64,000 nt of DNA from Pseudoalteromonas piscicida (GCF_000238315.3 NZ_CP011925.1:1-64000), one strand, 5' to 3'. Shown: positions 38,329 through 47,429, counted from the first letter of the stretch. Numbers and translations are program-made. The notes: generated by a model not told the origin, from the sequence alone.

Positions 38329-38374
38329 GTAACTTAATTTGGTTACATTTAAGTAAGTAACTAATATTGGTTAC
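38329..38374. promoter_or_regulatory. two tandem operator-like palindromes (GTAAC-N8-GTTAC)
   Basis: GTAAC-TTAATTTG-GTTAC at 38329-38346 and GTAAC-TAATATTG-GTTAC at 38357-38374, centres 28 bp apart. The first ends 4 bp before the SatD-like start codon. Spacing of about 2.7 turns and near-identical cores suggest a dimeric repressor, plausibly the HTH of SatD itself. Autoregulation is inference. Confidence 0.7.
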
Positions 38375-38553
38375 ATTTATTTTGGTCTGAAGCTGGATAA
38401 AAAGCAAGCTGTCGGTAAGGTTTGTTCGCTTTGGCAGTATTTTACCAAAACGAACGCAGGTATGGAGGCAGACAAAGCTTCCGTATATGTGAGAAATAGG
38501 CGTTTATCACATACGCTAAGGATTACATTGCTGAAATGTTTAAGGTTTTGTTT

Positions 38554-39447
38554 TTATTGATTTTTGTTTCTAATCTCATCAATGATTTTAGCGTCCACCC
38601 AATAGATGTCGACGTTGTTATTTGCTTTATCAACAGCACGGTTGAACAGCAGGTATTTGCCATCTGAGGTGACCGTTGCATAAGCATCCCACTTATCTGA
38701 ATTAACGTTTTCCCCCATATTTATTGCAGGTCCCCATATTCCATCAGGTTGCTTAAAGCTGATATACAGATCGGAGTCACCAAAACCATCCTCACGTTCA
38801 CTATCCCAAATTAAATAGCTTTCGTCTGGCGCTATGAAAGGGTGTGCTGATTTTTTCCCTGAGTTAATTTCACTGCTCAAGAGTACTGGCTCTTGGCGCA
38901 TACCATCTTTTACTGTTGAAATTCTAACCGTATTCATTTGCTTAAAATTATCAAATACATAGGTTCCAGTTGCGGAAGCGGACAATCGCATTATCCCCCA
39001 TTCAGGGCGGTCAAACATGACTCCCAAGCTGGTAAGTTCAGACCAATTATTACCTGCTCTGTCTTTGTATTTTTTTGCCATGTGCATGCGTTTACCATCT
39101 GGTGAAAAGCTTACCTCTCCGGCACGAGGAAACTCAGTGTATTTCACCCACTTATTATTGATTAGCCGAAAACCAATGACAGTTGGACGAAATCCAGTTT
39201 TATTTTCAGTGGTGTATACACCACGGTCTAAGGTGAAATAGAACTCTTTCATGTTTGGAGCAAATACGCCTTCTAGCTCCCATCCCGACTTAGAGATAAT
39301 TCCAGGTGCGAAAGGTTCTGCTTTTAATCCAGGAGGTTTTTGTCCCATTAAAGGACCTTTCAGTATAGGGAATTCGTCTTGTGCTGAAGTCCGATGACTG
39401 AGAGAAGCAACAATCGTTAGTAAAAGAAACATCGGTGCTAACTTCAT
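38554..39447 (-). CDS. secreted PD40 (TolB-like) beta-propeller protein
   Basis: 297 residues. A signal peptide (1-~22) leads to a PD40/TolB-type propeller with repeats such as VSFSPDGKRMHMAKK, FIAPDESYLIWDSER and ATVTSDGKYLLFNRA. It probably binds a protein or peptide in the periplasm. The start overlaps the esterase stop codon by 4 bp (ATGA), so they form one operon. The operon is divergent from a CadC-like regulator that also ends in a propeller. A specific function is not evident. Confidence 0.75.
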   Translation of the reverse strand: MKLAPMFLLLTIVASLSHRTSAQDEFPILKGPLMGQKPPGLKAEPFAPGIISKSGWELEGVFAPNMKEFYFTLDRGVYTTENKTGFRPTVIGFRLINNKWVKYTEFPRAGEVSFSPDGKRMHMAKKYKDRAGNNWSELTSLGVMFDRPEWGIMRLSASATGTYVFDNFKQMNTVRISTVKDGMRQEPVLLSSEINSGKKSAHPFIAPDESYLIWDSEREDGFGDSDLYISFKQPDGIWGPAINMGENVNSDKWDAYATVTSDGKYLLFNRAVDKANNNVDIYWVDAKIIDEIRNKNQ

Positions 39448-40280
39448 TGTTGACTACTCCCATAAATAGACTTTAACCAATTGATACTACGGATTACGGT
39501 TTCAGGGAAAGCGGTTTGATGTGTGCCATCGGGCATTGTCTTGTGAAGTGATAAGCTGTCACTTTGCTTGCTTTTTAGATAGTCGATAAATGCGTCGATT
39601 TGCGGTGCTAACTTATGTTCGTCTGTACCAACAGAGATAAACACTTTCCCTTTGAGTGGTTGTTCGGAGCTAGAGAGTGTTTTTAGCGCATCCAGTTGTC
39701 TAACAGATGGACTGCCTAGCATATAGTTGTCAAAGGTATTTGGCTGGGTGAGCAGTATATAGGCGCCAAATAGTCCACCGAGAGAATAGCCAAAATAACT
39801 GCGACTATTGGACTTTACCGAGTAATTGCTTTCAATATAATTAATAACTTGATTGCGAATAAAGGCCGCGTGGGCATTGGCTTGGCCAAATTGGTACTTG
39901 TGCTGATGTTCACTGTTTTTTGACTTTGTAAAAGAATAATCAGCGTAACGGCTAACAAAAGGGCCTTCTTCTTGAAGCAGTGTGGTGTTGATATTTTTCC
40001 GCCACGAGATACCAACGAGGATCACTTCATCGAACAAAAAGAAGGTTGCAGAAGACAATGCTTCGATATGCCATACCGCATCGGTAAAGTAGAGTACAGG
40101 GTAGCTTTTATCTTTTGAGTATTCTTCGGGCAGCTTGATATAAAGCTCATATTGATGGCCGGTTGTGATATCTTTGAGTGGCACAACTCGCGTTCCGGGC
40201 ATCGCATATTGCGGTACTTCACTGGCATGTAGCAAGCTACAGAATAGGAGTAATATCAGCATAAACAGCAAACGTTTCAT
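39444..40280 (-). CDS. secreted alpha/beta hydrolase (esterase D/IroE-like)
   Basis: 278 residues from ATG 40280 (AAGGAAA ribosome binding site). A signal peptide (about 1-20) leads to an esterase fold with KSYPVLYFTDA, nucleophile elbow GYSLGG (Ser near residue 165) and a C-terminal catalytic His near PDGTHQ. Relatives cleave siderophore esters or S-formylglutathione; the signal peptide points to a periplasmic esterase. Followed in the same operon by the propeller protein gene. Confidence 0.8.
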   Translation of the reverse strand: MKRLLFMLILLLFCSLLHASEVPQYAMPGTRVVPLKDITTGHQYELYIKLPEEYSKDKSYPVLYFTDAVWHIEALSSATFFLFDEVILVGISWRKNINTTLLQEEGPFVSRYADYSFTKSKNSEHQHKYQFGQANAHAAFIRNQVINYIESNYSVKSNSRSYFGYSLGGLFGAYILLTQPNTFDNYMLGSPSVRQLDALKTLSSSEQPLKGKVFISVGTDEHKLAPQIDAFIDYLKSKQSDSLSLHKTMPDGTHQTAFPETVIRSINWLKSIYGSSQQ

Positions 40281-40526
40281 CACACATTTCCTTCTTTCAT
40301 GTTATTTTTAGACTAGTGAATAAGTATCTCGTACTGGCAACTTAGCAGCTGAGAATAAAAATACATGACGTTTACATGATGTTATGCTGAATTGTGACTT
40401 TTAAATAAAAAACTATTTCTATCAAGTGGTTATGCTGTTGAGTTTCGATTGCTTCAAGTTTATCCTTATACTGATAATTATAATAATTGGCGTGGTTAGC
40501 GCGTGCGCTAGGCACATTGGGGATTT

Positions 40527-42662
40527 ATGGTAGAACAATATTGGGTTGGTGATTTTTTTGTAGATTTATCACGTAACCAGATTTCACACCAAGGTGAATG
40601 TCAAACACTTGCACCAAAGGCCCTGGCGGTACTCACTTGCTTGGCTCAGAACCAAGGCAAAGTGATGAGCCTTGATACCTTGCTCGATACAGTATGGCCA
40701 GATTCGGTGGTCTCTCCTAATACTTTGCAGCGTAGTATTGCGCAATTGAGAAAGGCGCTTGGGGATGATGGTAAGGTGCAAGGTTATATCCAAACGCATG
40801 CTAAAAAAGGGTATAGCTTAGAGTGTGAAGTACGTTGGGGAGGGCAAACTAGCGAGCTGACGAATGCCGAGCCGCAACTCGAGGTGATGCCAGCCCCTGA
40901 ACCTGAAATACAACAAGATAAACACCTCAATCAAGGTCAGAATAAAAACAAGCTTGGTCTTTATGTGTTTGTTTTACTTGCCTTTACTATTTTGCTTGGG
41001 GTTATCGGTTATCAATATTTTTCCATCAAAAAACCTTCACCACTGTTCTTTGATACTTTGCGCTCATTGACCGCAACTGACGACAAAGAATTTGATGCAA
41101 GCTATTCCCCAGATGGTCAGTACATTGTTTTTCACCGCTATTTAGATAAGTTTTGCGATAATAAGATATGGGCAAAAAAGGCGGATACCCAGCAAGAGAT
41201 CCTGCTCACCGAGCGCTTTGGAGCATACGGCAGGCATAGTTTCTCAAAAGATGGTGAGCAGTTACTGTTTTTGGCCACCGACGCTTGTAGCGAGCCCGTT
41301 ACACAAAAGCGCTGCTACGACCTTGTAACACTCGATTTTACTAAAGCATTGAAAAGCCCCCAGCTGCCAAAAGTTATTCTCCAGTGTAAAAATTCAGTGG
41401 TTGATAAGCCTATCTGGCTGAACGATGGCAATGTGGTATTGAAGCAAAAACAAGGCGAGCGCTGGAAGCTGATTAATTACTCCATTGATGACGACAGCGG
41501 TGTCGATCTTTATACCGTAGAAGACGGGACGTTGATTGATTACGCCTATTCTCCTCAAGATGATTTAATCGCGGTCAGTAGTATTCATGCCGATGGCTTA
41601 CATTATATTGATATGTTAAAACCCGACGGTGAGTTGATCTCTAGCCATCAGATCCAGCGACCGCCGGAAATTACTAAGTTTCACGATATCTACCCAAGTT
41701 TTGACCCACTCAACCAGCAATTGATTTTCAGTACCGGACGTCAGCTATTTAGTCTGACTTATGAAGGGCTTGTGAGTAAAATTCAATTGCCGTTTTCAGA
41801 TCGAATGAGGCAACCTGAATTTCGTCCTGATGGCAAAAGTGTACTGATGATCAAAGGGCCTTACGACGGTGACATCGTCAAATTACCACTGACACAGTTA
41901 GCACAAGGCGCTCAAACATATACCAGCTTTGCGCGAACCAACCTTGGTGAAGATCAGGCTGTTTTTCAGCCAGGTGGAAACTTAGTGGCATTTTGGTCGG
42001 AGCGTTCAGGTACTGAACAGGTGTGGCTAAGCGATGGCAATAACACGCGACAACTGACTAACTTCCCGTTAGATACTTTTATTCGCGGGATCCACTGGGC
42101 TGAGGATGGCCAAAGCATATTGGTCAGTGCCAGTGGTGTACTGACACAAATTGCTTTAGATGGCAGCTTGACATCTTACCCGCATGCCTACCCTGTTTTA
42201 CGCTTATATCAATGGAAAAGTGCAACACAACGTGCACTAACACAGATTAGGGTACAAGGAGAAATGAAGTTAGCTGCTTATGATTTTGCTCAACAATCGT
42301 TTCAAATATTGACGCAGCAACCTGTGCTGTGGGCGCTTGAAAGTGAACACGGTAAAGTTGTGTATAAGGATAGACTTGATCAGTTTTGGCAAATAGGCGC
42401 TGTTGAGCCTCAGCGGATCAATGCACTAGACAATCAAGGCGGCAGAGGAAAATCTTTTGTAATGCGCGGCAATGGGATATATGGCGTCAATGAAGATAAT
42501 CAACTTTGGTCCTATGATCTGGACAAGATGTCGTTTACCATACTCGGCGAAGTGCCTACCAGTGTCGACTATCTCACCGATATTAACGACAACGATGTAC
42601 TGTTGATAAATCGAATATCGGCCAAGAAGGAAGTGGTAGAGCTTACGGTTGCTAATCAATAA
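40527..42662 (+). CDS. CadC-like membrane transcriptional regulator with propeller sensor
   Basis: 711 residues. The N-terminal OmpR-type winged helix (1-~105, ending AKKGYSLECEV) is followed by a linker, one membrane segment (about 148-170, LYVFVLLAFTILLGVIGYQYF) and a periplasmic PD40 propeller (about 190-700) containing SYSPDGQYIVF and EFRPDGKSVLM. This is a ToxR/CadC type one-component system, where the periplasmic sensor signals through the membrane to DNA. Divergent from the esterase-propeller operon, it is the natural candidate regulator for it. The co-directional small membrane protein gene follows. Confidence 0.85.
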   Translation: MVEQYWVGDFFVDLSRNQISHQGECQTLAPKALAVLTCLAQNQGKVMSLDTLLDTVWPDSVVSPNTLQRSIAQLRKALGDDGKVQGYIQTHAKKGYSLECEVRWGGQTSELTNAEPQLEVMPAPEPEIQQDKHLNQGQNKNKLGLYVFVLLAFTILLGVIGYQYFSIKKPSPLFFDTLRSLTATDDKEFDASYSPDGQYIVFHRYLDKFCDNKIWAKKADTQQEILLTERFGAYGRHSFSKDGEQLLFLATDACSEPVTQKRCYDLVTLDFTKALKSPQLPKVILQCKNSVVDKPIWLNDGNVVLKQKQGERWKLINYSIDDDSGVDLYTVEDGTLIDYAYSPQDDLIAVSSIHADGLHYIDMLKPDGELISSHQIQRPPEITKFHDIYPSFDPLNQQLIFSTGRQLFSLTYEGLVSKIQLPFSDRMRQPEFRPDGKSVLMIKGPYDGDIVKLPLTQLAQGAQTYTSFARTNLGEDQAVFQPGGNLVAFWSERSGTEQVWLSDGNNTRQLTNFPLDTFIRGIHWAEDGQSILVSASGVLTQIALDGSLTSYPHAYPVLRLYQWKSATQRALTQIRVQGEMKLAAYDFAQQSFQILTQQPVLWALESEHGKVVYKDRLDQFWQIGAVEPQRINALDNQGGRGKSFVMRGNGIYGVNEDNQLWSYDLDKMSFTILGEVPTSVDYLTDINDNDVLLINRISAKKEVVELTVANQ

Positions 42663-42675
42663 CTGGAGTATAAAC

Positions 42676-42903
42676 ATGAGCCAATTAGCTCAATATCAGC
42701 GTTTTAGGCAAGAACTGGGGCAATTGCTCGCACAATACAAAGGCTATGGGTTTGTACTCGGTTTTTTGCTAAATCTGAGTATTTGGCATATTGCATCTCA
42801 GTTTGTTGCTGATCCCTTTGTCTCTAACTTTTGGAATCAAGTGTTTGTTTCCTTGCTCTTTTCTGCGGTTTTTTATCTGCGCTCAGAGCGTACGGTAAGT
42901 TGA
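42676..42903 (+). CDS. small membrane protein co-transcribed with the CadC-like gene
   Basis: 75 residues with one or two membrane segments (GFVLGFLLNLSIWHIASQF and NQVFVSLLFSAVFYL) and a short charged N-terminus. The ATG at 42676 has TGGAG 8 bp upstream; the longer frame overlaps the preceding gene. No family is recognised. Position after the regulator suggests an accessory role. Confidence 0.6.
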   Translation: MSQLAQYQRFRQELGQLLAQYKGYGFVLGFLLNLSIWHIASQFVADPFVSNFWNQVFVSLLFSAVFYLRSERTVS

Positions 42904-42946
42904 TGTGGCGCTAACTCCTCGTTCTGAAGTTAGTTCATAAAGTTTG

Positions 42947-42994
42947 GGTCCACTTAAAAGCTAATTACCTGTTGTCATAGCTTTTAAGCGGACC
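42947..42994. terminator. 16-bp hairpin between convergent genes
   Basis: GGTCCACTTAAAAGCT and AGCTTTTAAGCGGACC pair with one mismatch around a 16-nt loop. It lies between the stop codons of convergent genes, consistent with a bidirectional terminator, though no U-tract follows. Confidence 0.5.
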
Positions 42995-43020
42995 ATTCAA
43001 TTAAGTGAGCTGTTATAAGA

Positions 43021-44853
43021 CTAAAATTCTGATTTTAGAATATCAATGGCACGCTCTACTTGATTGTCAGTACCATTGATAATGCTTTCTCTGGTTCTTG
43101 GCACTAAATAATCTGGCGCAATACCTGCGTTTATCAAAGGGTCACCATTATGTCGGTTCGCGAGCATACCTGTGTATTGGAACTCAGCACCTAGATTGCC
43201 CTCTTTTAAACCGCCAAAAAACGGAACCCAAAAAACGTTACCATTAATCCCTGAAGTGTGCTCTCCTAAGATTGCTAGGCCACCACTACGTGCAAATACC
43301 AAAGCATGTTCATTCTGACTGATACTTCTTCTAGAAGAAAGTACTATGGATGGAATTGAAAGTGGGTTGGCATCTCGATGAATTATTTGCTGAACGGGGT
43401 AGAGCTTTTTATCTGTTTGATTTGGTGCTCCTTGCCATAATAGTGCCAAAGTATCATTGGTCGCATCTTGTTTGATAAACCAGCTTAATACGCTTCGCCA
43501 TCCGTCCCAGCTTTGTGGGTAATGGCGAAAGTCGATTACAACGCCATGAGCATTTTTTAACGCTTCTTTTATCGCATTCAAGTCATCTGGTATAACGTTA
43601 TAAATATTGATTTTATATATATTGTCGCCTAAATCTTCAATTTTTGACGTTGAATGGGGGGTGTAAGGTAATCCGATCAAAGGTTTTACTTCACTCTGCT
43701 CTAGCGGTGTTATATTTACCTGAAAAATCTCCCCCGCCGGTTTTTTAACGGTAAAGTTAACAGGGGTCTTATCTTTAAAATAAACTCCTTGTCTTGCAGT
43801 GTGGCTCAACCTATGTAGTGTATTTTTAAGCGAGTAAAGCGCTTTCTTTGATAGGTGTTCTATTATATCTTCACCATTAATAGTAAGTACTTCATCTCCA
43901 ATTTCGATACCAGTTTGCTCATCTTGTTGAACTCTCGTTACAATGGCTTTTCCCTCTACGATCTCGTAAAAAAAAGTACCATAGTACGCGTCGCTAACCG
44001 TAAACATATCAGGAGTCTTAACTATAATGTGGTTGTCATTCAATTTAGTGAGCTCGGTTTTAATTAGCTGTAACCTTCGCTCTGGCTCTTCAGTTTTGCA
44101 AGCGGTTAGTAACGGGATAAGACTTGCTGACCAGTCAATATCAATCTGCTCAAAGTAAGGCCAGAAATGTTGAATATTGGCCCACATTCCCGACACGGTA
44201 GCCATACAAGCTTCGGTACGCGCGAAGTTAGACTCAACCTGCCAACGGCCTAATTGAGTGAATGTACCACCAGAGAGTTCAGTTTTAACGGGCAGGTAGA
44301 GTGGTAAGTAGAGGGGACTTTGATAAAAGTTAAGAGTTACAAATTGCTTGCTGGGGGCGTATTTCTCCTCTTGAATTTCAGCTAACGTAGCTGATACTAG
44401 CAACCGTGTATAGACGCTGAAATGCGCAGACGCATTTTGTATCCAAGTATATGTTTGCGTATCAGGGAGCAATTTTGGGATATGGTTTTGTTGTGTAACC
44501 AAGTAAGGTGCAATTTGCCTTATGAGTTCAATCCCCTTTTCTTTACGCTCTTTACTTGGTGTTTGGTTTAATTCGACAATGCTTTCCGCAATGAAAAGTG
44601 ACCAATCCGAGCCTCTTACCTCGGCCGATGGATAAAAATACTGAACAGCATGCGCTAATTTAACAAACTCAGAGACATCATCGATAAAGCTTTGGTCGAA
44701 GCTCACATCAGGAAGGGGTTTAGGTGATGATGGTAAAGGCGTATTTGTTGGAGGCTTGTTAGAGGTCACATCTGTTGGAGTTGTATTATTTGTGTCACTG
44801 CCACATGCCGTCAGTACAAAACATAAAATTATGCTAGTAAGTTGCTTTATCAT
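43021..44853 (-). CDS. S41-family peptidase, lipoprotein
   Basis: 610 residues. Lipobox LTAC with Cys17 marks a lipoprotein. A proline/threonine-rich linker (about 20-55) precedes an N-terminal helical part. A PDZ-like segment (GIEIGDEVLTINGEDI, about residue 315) is followed by a C-terminal S41 tail-specific protease domain, with VVIDFRHYPQSWDG and the candidate nucleophile Ser in RRSISQNE. It degrades or processes periplasmic proteins, by family knowledge. Single gene with its own promoter in the 293-bp gap to the next gene. Confidence 0.8.
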   Translation of the reverse strand: MIKQLTSIILCFVLTACGSDTNNTTPTDVTSNKPPTNTPLPSSPKPLPDVSFDQSFIDDVSEFVKLAHAVQYFYPSAEVRGSDWSLFIAESIVELNQTPSKERKEKGIELIRQIAPYLVTQQNHIPKLLPDTQTYTWIQNASAHFSVYTRLLVSATLAEIQEEKYAPSKQFVTLNFYQSPLYLPLYLPVKTELSGGTFTQLGRWQVESNFARTEACMATVSGMWANIQHFWPYFEQIDIDWSASLIPLLTACKTEEPERRLQLIKTELTKLNDNHIIVKTPDMFTVSDAYYGTFFYEIVEGKAIVTRVQQDEQTGIEIGDEVLTINGEDIIEHLSKKALYSLKNTLHRLSHTARQGVYFKDKTPVNFTVKKPAGEIFQVNITPLEQSEVKPLIGLPYTPHSTSKIEDLGDNIYKINIYNVIPDDLNAIKEALKNAHGVVIDFRHYPQSWDGWRSVLSWFIKQDATNDTLALLWQGAPNQTDKKLYPVQQIIHRDANPLSIPSIVLSSRRSISQNEHALVFARSGGLAILGEHTSGINGNVFWVPFFGGLKEGNLGAEFQYTGMLANRHNGDPLINAGIAPDYLVPRTRESIINGTDNQVERAIDILKSEF

Positions 44854-45146
44854 TTTTATATCCTTATGAATTTTTTAGGTACAAGTTAGCTGTTATTTGA
44901 GCAGCTGTAAACTTTTAAGGAGCAAATGGGTAAGTTTGAATTGGCAAACGTGTAACTACATTGCCTATTTTACTTTTATTAATACAATTCATTTTCAGTG
45001 TTTAAATTCATTAAAGCCAGTTGAAATTTGGTAGCAGGAGCATGTTTATTGTTTCATGCGAGTAATCAATTAGGGGCAGAATCACTTTGACTAATTAAAG
45101 TGAGACGTATACCTTAAGGCTGTTGCTGAGATGGAGACGGGATTTA
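44854..45146. other. intergenic region between divergent genes
   Basis: 293 bp containing the promoters of the peptidase gene and the 186-residue protein gene. No repeat or palindrome stands out. Confidence 0.3.
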
Positions 45147-45707
45147 ATGAAAGCAATTGAGGGTAAGGAAAATGCGGTCGATTTCATTGAAAACTATAAG
45201 TTTGACGAAGCTGTGCTGGAGTGGTTTGACTGGTATATAGAAACGCACTTTGAATATAAATTATCTGATGATGAGATCCAGGTGGTCGTTGAGGGTCTAA
45301 AAGACTATCTAATATTTGTGGTTATTTCACCAAAAGCAGTTGCTGCAGCAAGCAAATTAGTTGATGAGTTATTCCATGCATTTATTTTGCATACAGAACT
45401 ATACCAAGTATTTTGCAAAGGTGTTGGGCAGTTTATACATCATTATCCAATTAGAAAAAAAGTGGTTCTCGGGAATGAAACTCCACTAGAAAAGATTGAA
45501 TATAATGATCATTACCAATCCATAATAAGAACATACTGTCTAGCTTGTCAGACATCAGATCTCGATCCGCTAACCACGAATCAAGTTCCCTACCTATTTA
45601 AAGTCGATTCAATATTGCCTGAAAAACACGCCGTCTTATTCGACATCAAGTTTTTTCAATCTGTATTACCTAAGTTAGGTGTACATAACTTTATAATTCA
45701 AGAGTAA
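45147..45707 (+). CDS. hypothetical protein resembling the GRDP/DUF1399 family
   Basis: 186 residues from ATG 45147. The central part LVDELFHAFILHTELYQVFCKGVGQFIHHYP resembles the VDxxWHxxxxxTxxYxxFC...HxP pattern of glycine-rich-domain (DUF1399) proteins; the His and Cys residues could bind metal. The C-terminus has CLACQTSDLDP. There is no membrane segment. It is followed after 11 bp by a 40-codon gene with a strong ribosome binding site, and a terminator closes the pair. Function unknown; the family call is moderate. Confidence 0.65.
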   Translation: MKAIEGKENAVDFIENYKFDEAVLEWFDWYIETHFEYKLSDDEIQVVVEGLKDYLIFVVISPKAVAAASKLVDELFHAFILHTELYQVFCKGVGQFIHHYPIRKKVVLGNETPLEKIEYNDHYQSIIRTYCLACQTSDLDPLTTNQVPYLFKVDSILPEKHAVLFDIKFFQSVLPKLGVHNFIIQE

Positions 45708-45718
45708 AGGAGATAGTC

Positions 45719-45841
45719 ATGTCATATTTAAAAAATCGTGCTAAGCGTAATGAAGCTGCCCATTCACAAGTTGAGATTGAGCTGACGAAACCTAAAAAGT
45801 TTGTAGATGTATGCCTAGCAGGTGTTTGGCCTCGAAAATAA
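45719..45841 (+). CDS. 40-residue peptide gene
   Basis: ATG at 45719 follows AAAGGAG at ideal spacing. It encodes a basic N-terminal helix (MSYLKNRAKRNEAAHSQ), a central KPKKFVD and the C-terminus VCLAGVWPRK with a single Cys. Too short for routine gene calls. It lies 11 bp after the GRDP-like gene and directly before a terminator, so it is the last gene of a two-gene unit. It could be a precursor peptide or a small regulator; nothing in the sequence decides. Confidence 0.65.
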   Translation: MSYLKNRAKRNEAAHSQVEIELTKPKKFVDVCLAGVWPRK

Positions 45842-45854
45842 GTAGCCCAGAAGC

Positions 45855-45878
45855 AAAGCCGGTTTATGCTGGCTTTTT
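45855..45878 (+). terminator. terminator of the peptide operon
   Basis: AAAGCCGG-TTTATG-CTGGCTTT (one G-T pair) followed by TT. It lies 10 bp before the next ATG, so it also shapes the start of the following unit. Confidence 0.7.
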
Positions 45879-45887
45879 GGAAAGAGT

Positions 45888-46247
45888 ATGCTGGATAAAA
45901 TTGAAGCTTTAGAGCGAGCGTTACATTCGCCAGAGCTACGAAAAAATATTAATCTGATCTCGGACTACATCCATGATGAGTTTTCAGAAAGTGGACTATT
46001 TTGTGATGGTATGACAAAGGATGACATTATTGAAGGCTTGAAGAGTGAAGATCTCAGTGAGCATAAAATAATTAGCGAGGATTATAAGTTAGTTGAGCAG
46101 TTTCCCAATAAGGTTGTGATTGAGTACGTCTCCGCACTGGAAAATACCTTGGGTGAGAGGTCATATGACGCACTAAGGCAGTCTATTTGGTATTTATGTA
46201 GCGATGATAAATGGCGCTTGATAGGTCACTCTGCAAATTTGTTATAG
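45888..46247 (+). CDS. DUF4440/NTF2-like small protein
   Basis: 119 residues. The arrangement IEALERALHSPELRKN ... VVIEYVSALENTLGERSYDALRQSIWYLCSDDKWRLIGHSANLL fits the DUF4440 (NTF2-like) cone fold with a terminal WRLIGHS strand. Start by GGAAAGAG spacing. A terminator lies just upstream, so a separate promoter or read-through is needed. Function unknown; small enzymes and binding proteins use this fold. Confidence 0.7.
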   Translation: MLDKIEALERALHSPELRKNINLISDYIHDEFSESGLFCDGMTKDDIIEGLKSEDLSEHKIISEDYKLVEQFPNKVVIEYVSALENTLGERSYDALRQSIWYLCSDDKWRLIGHSANLL

Positions 46248-46340
46248 CGCCAAGCCTGCACTCTATTGATAAAAGAGTGGACGAATATGTGTGGAAGAAG
46301 CACGCGTCCTGCGTGCGTATTCAAAGTTAACTGCGTGCGG

Positions 46341-46715
46341 CTATAAACAATATTGTGAAATGATCTGATACACTTGGTTGATATTGTCGCCCGCTTTAAA
46401 TTCTTTACTAATTGGTGTTGGATCTGAGCCAATCCATATTTTTAGTTCCGCATCGAGGTCGAAGTGACCCGCAGATTCTTTGCTGTATTTTGTGATTTTG
46501 CTATACGGAATGCTGAGCATTTCTACTTTGCTGCCCGTCATGCCTTGCTTGTCGATTAAAATTAGGCGTTTATTGGTAAAAATAAACAAGTCGCGGATCA
46601 CCTTGTAAGCTTGTGCAACTTCTTCCCCTGGAATTAGCGTATCTGCTAATAACTTATCTACTTCGCTACTGTCTACTTCACTTGCATTACCGAGTAAACC
46701 ACTCAATAGTCCCAT
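46341..46715 (-). CDS. bacterial PH-domain protein
   Basis: 124 residues. PF08000-type bacterial pleckstrin-homology fold with DLFIFTNKRLILIDKQGMTGSKVEMLSIPYSKI and a C-terminal helix (NINQVYQIISQ). The N-terminal MGLLSGLLGNASEVD is typical of the family. No membrane segment. Function unknown. A GGAGAATAA ribosome binding site precedes the start. Confidence 0.85.
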   Translation of the reverse strand: MGLLSGLLGNASEVDSSEVDKLLADTLIPGEEVAQAYKVIRDLFIFTNKRLILIDKQGMTGSKVEMLSIPYSKITKYSKESAGHFDLDAELKIWIGSDPTPISKEFKAGDNINQVYQIISQYCL

Positions 46716-46835
46716 TGTTATTCTCCGTTTTATTTCAATTCGTCTTAGGCTGATCGCAAGATAGTGCTTAGGTCGAAATGAATTAATGATGAAAGTGACA
46801 AAACCAGCATAGAAAAGCGCGCTGATTTTGCCAAA

Positions 46836-47062
46836 TAAATAACCCGAGTTTGGATAATTAATGCCTTTCTAGCAGCCAGTTTTAGTGCTAACTGTGTTGA
46901 ATTCACTTCCAATAGCCTGCTATTAGTGCGTAAATTCGCCTAGTTATCCCTAAAACTCTCTGGCTAGATAAGAAAGTTATTTAAGGTGAGTTTAAAACAA
47001 TGAATTAGCCCATTCCTTATCCAAACCTCAGGTTAAATAACCCGAGTTTGGAGTAAGGAGTT
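46836..47062. mobile_element. MITE-like repeat, copy B, with an extra end
   Basis: Ends TAACCCGAGTTTGGATAA (46840-46857) and, in reverse, TAACCTGAGGTTTGGATAA (47017-47035). The interior is homologous to the 20.6-kb copy in opposite orientation. The left terminal sequence AAATAACCCGAGTTTGGA recurs at 47034-47051, so the element is flanked by an additional terminal fragment that touches the stop codon of the next gene. It accounts for most of the gene-free stretch 46716-47060. Confidence 0.7.
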
Positions 47063-47429
47063 AGCTTATATCTCTTATCAAACAAATTTTACCATCGCGA
47101 AATGCAAACTCTGAGCGGCCTTGCAAGGAGATGCTTTGCCCAGCTTTCATGCCATTGGCCAAGTCTTGAGCTAATTTCGCTTTGTAGGTCACATGAACAA
47201 TAAACAGATCATTGTCTTGCGTGGTGGCGGTTAAAGATTGATTGCGTTCGGAAAATAACTTAGCAGACTGATTTGCTAATTCTGCAAATTCCATTTTACT
47301 GGTTGTACGCGTTGTAATTTCACCATTGGCGAGATTTTCAAACACGACATCATCAGTAAGCTGAGCTAGCATACCCGGAATATCAAAGTGATTGTAGGCA
47401 GAGATATAGTTTTTCACTAAGGTTTCCAT
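47061..47429 (-). CDS. SnoaL/NTF2-like protein
   Basis: 122 residues. NTF2-like fold with VKNYISAYNHFDIPGMLAQLTDDVVFENLANGE at the N-terminus and GRSEFAFRDGKICLIRDIS at the end. The start follows AAGGAGG, and it lies 24 bp after the GST-like gene, forming an operon. Substrate unknown; possibly a polyketide- or steroid-type isomerase fold or simply a binding protein. The repeat element abuts its stop codon. Confidence 0.75.
   Translation of the reverse strand: METLVKNYISAYNHFDIPGMLAQLTDDVVFENLANGEITTRTTSKMEFAELANQSAKLFSERNQSLTATTQDNDLFIVHVTYKAKLAQDLANGMKAGQSISLQGRSEFAFRDGKICLIRDIS

Noticed and set aside
46226..46432. Minus-strand 68-codon frame next to the PH-domain gene
   Set aside because: It overlaps real genes on both sides and shows no protein features.
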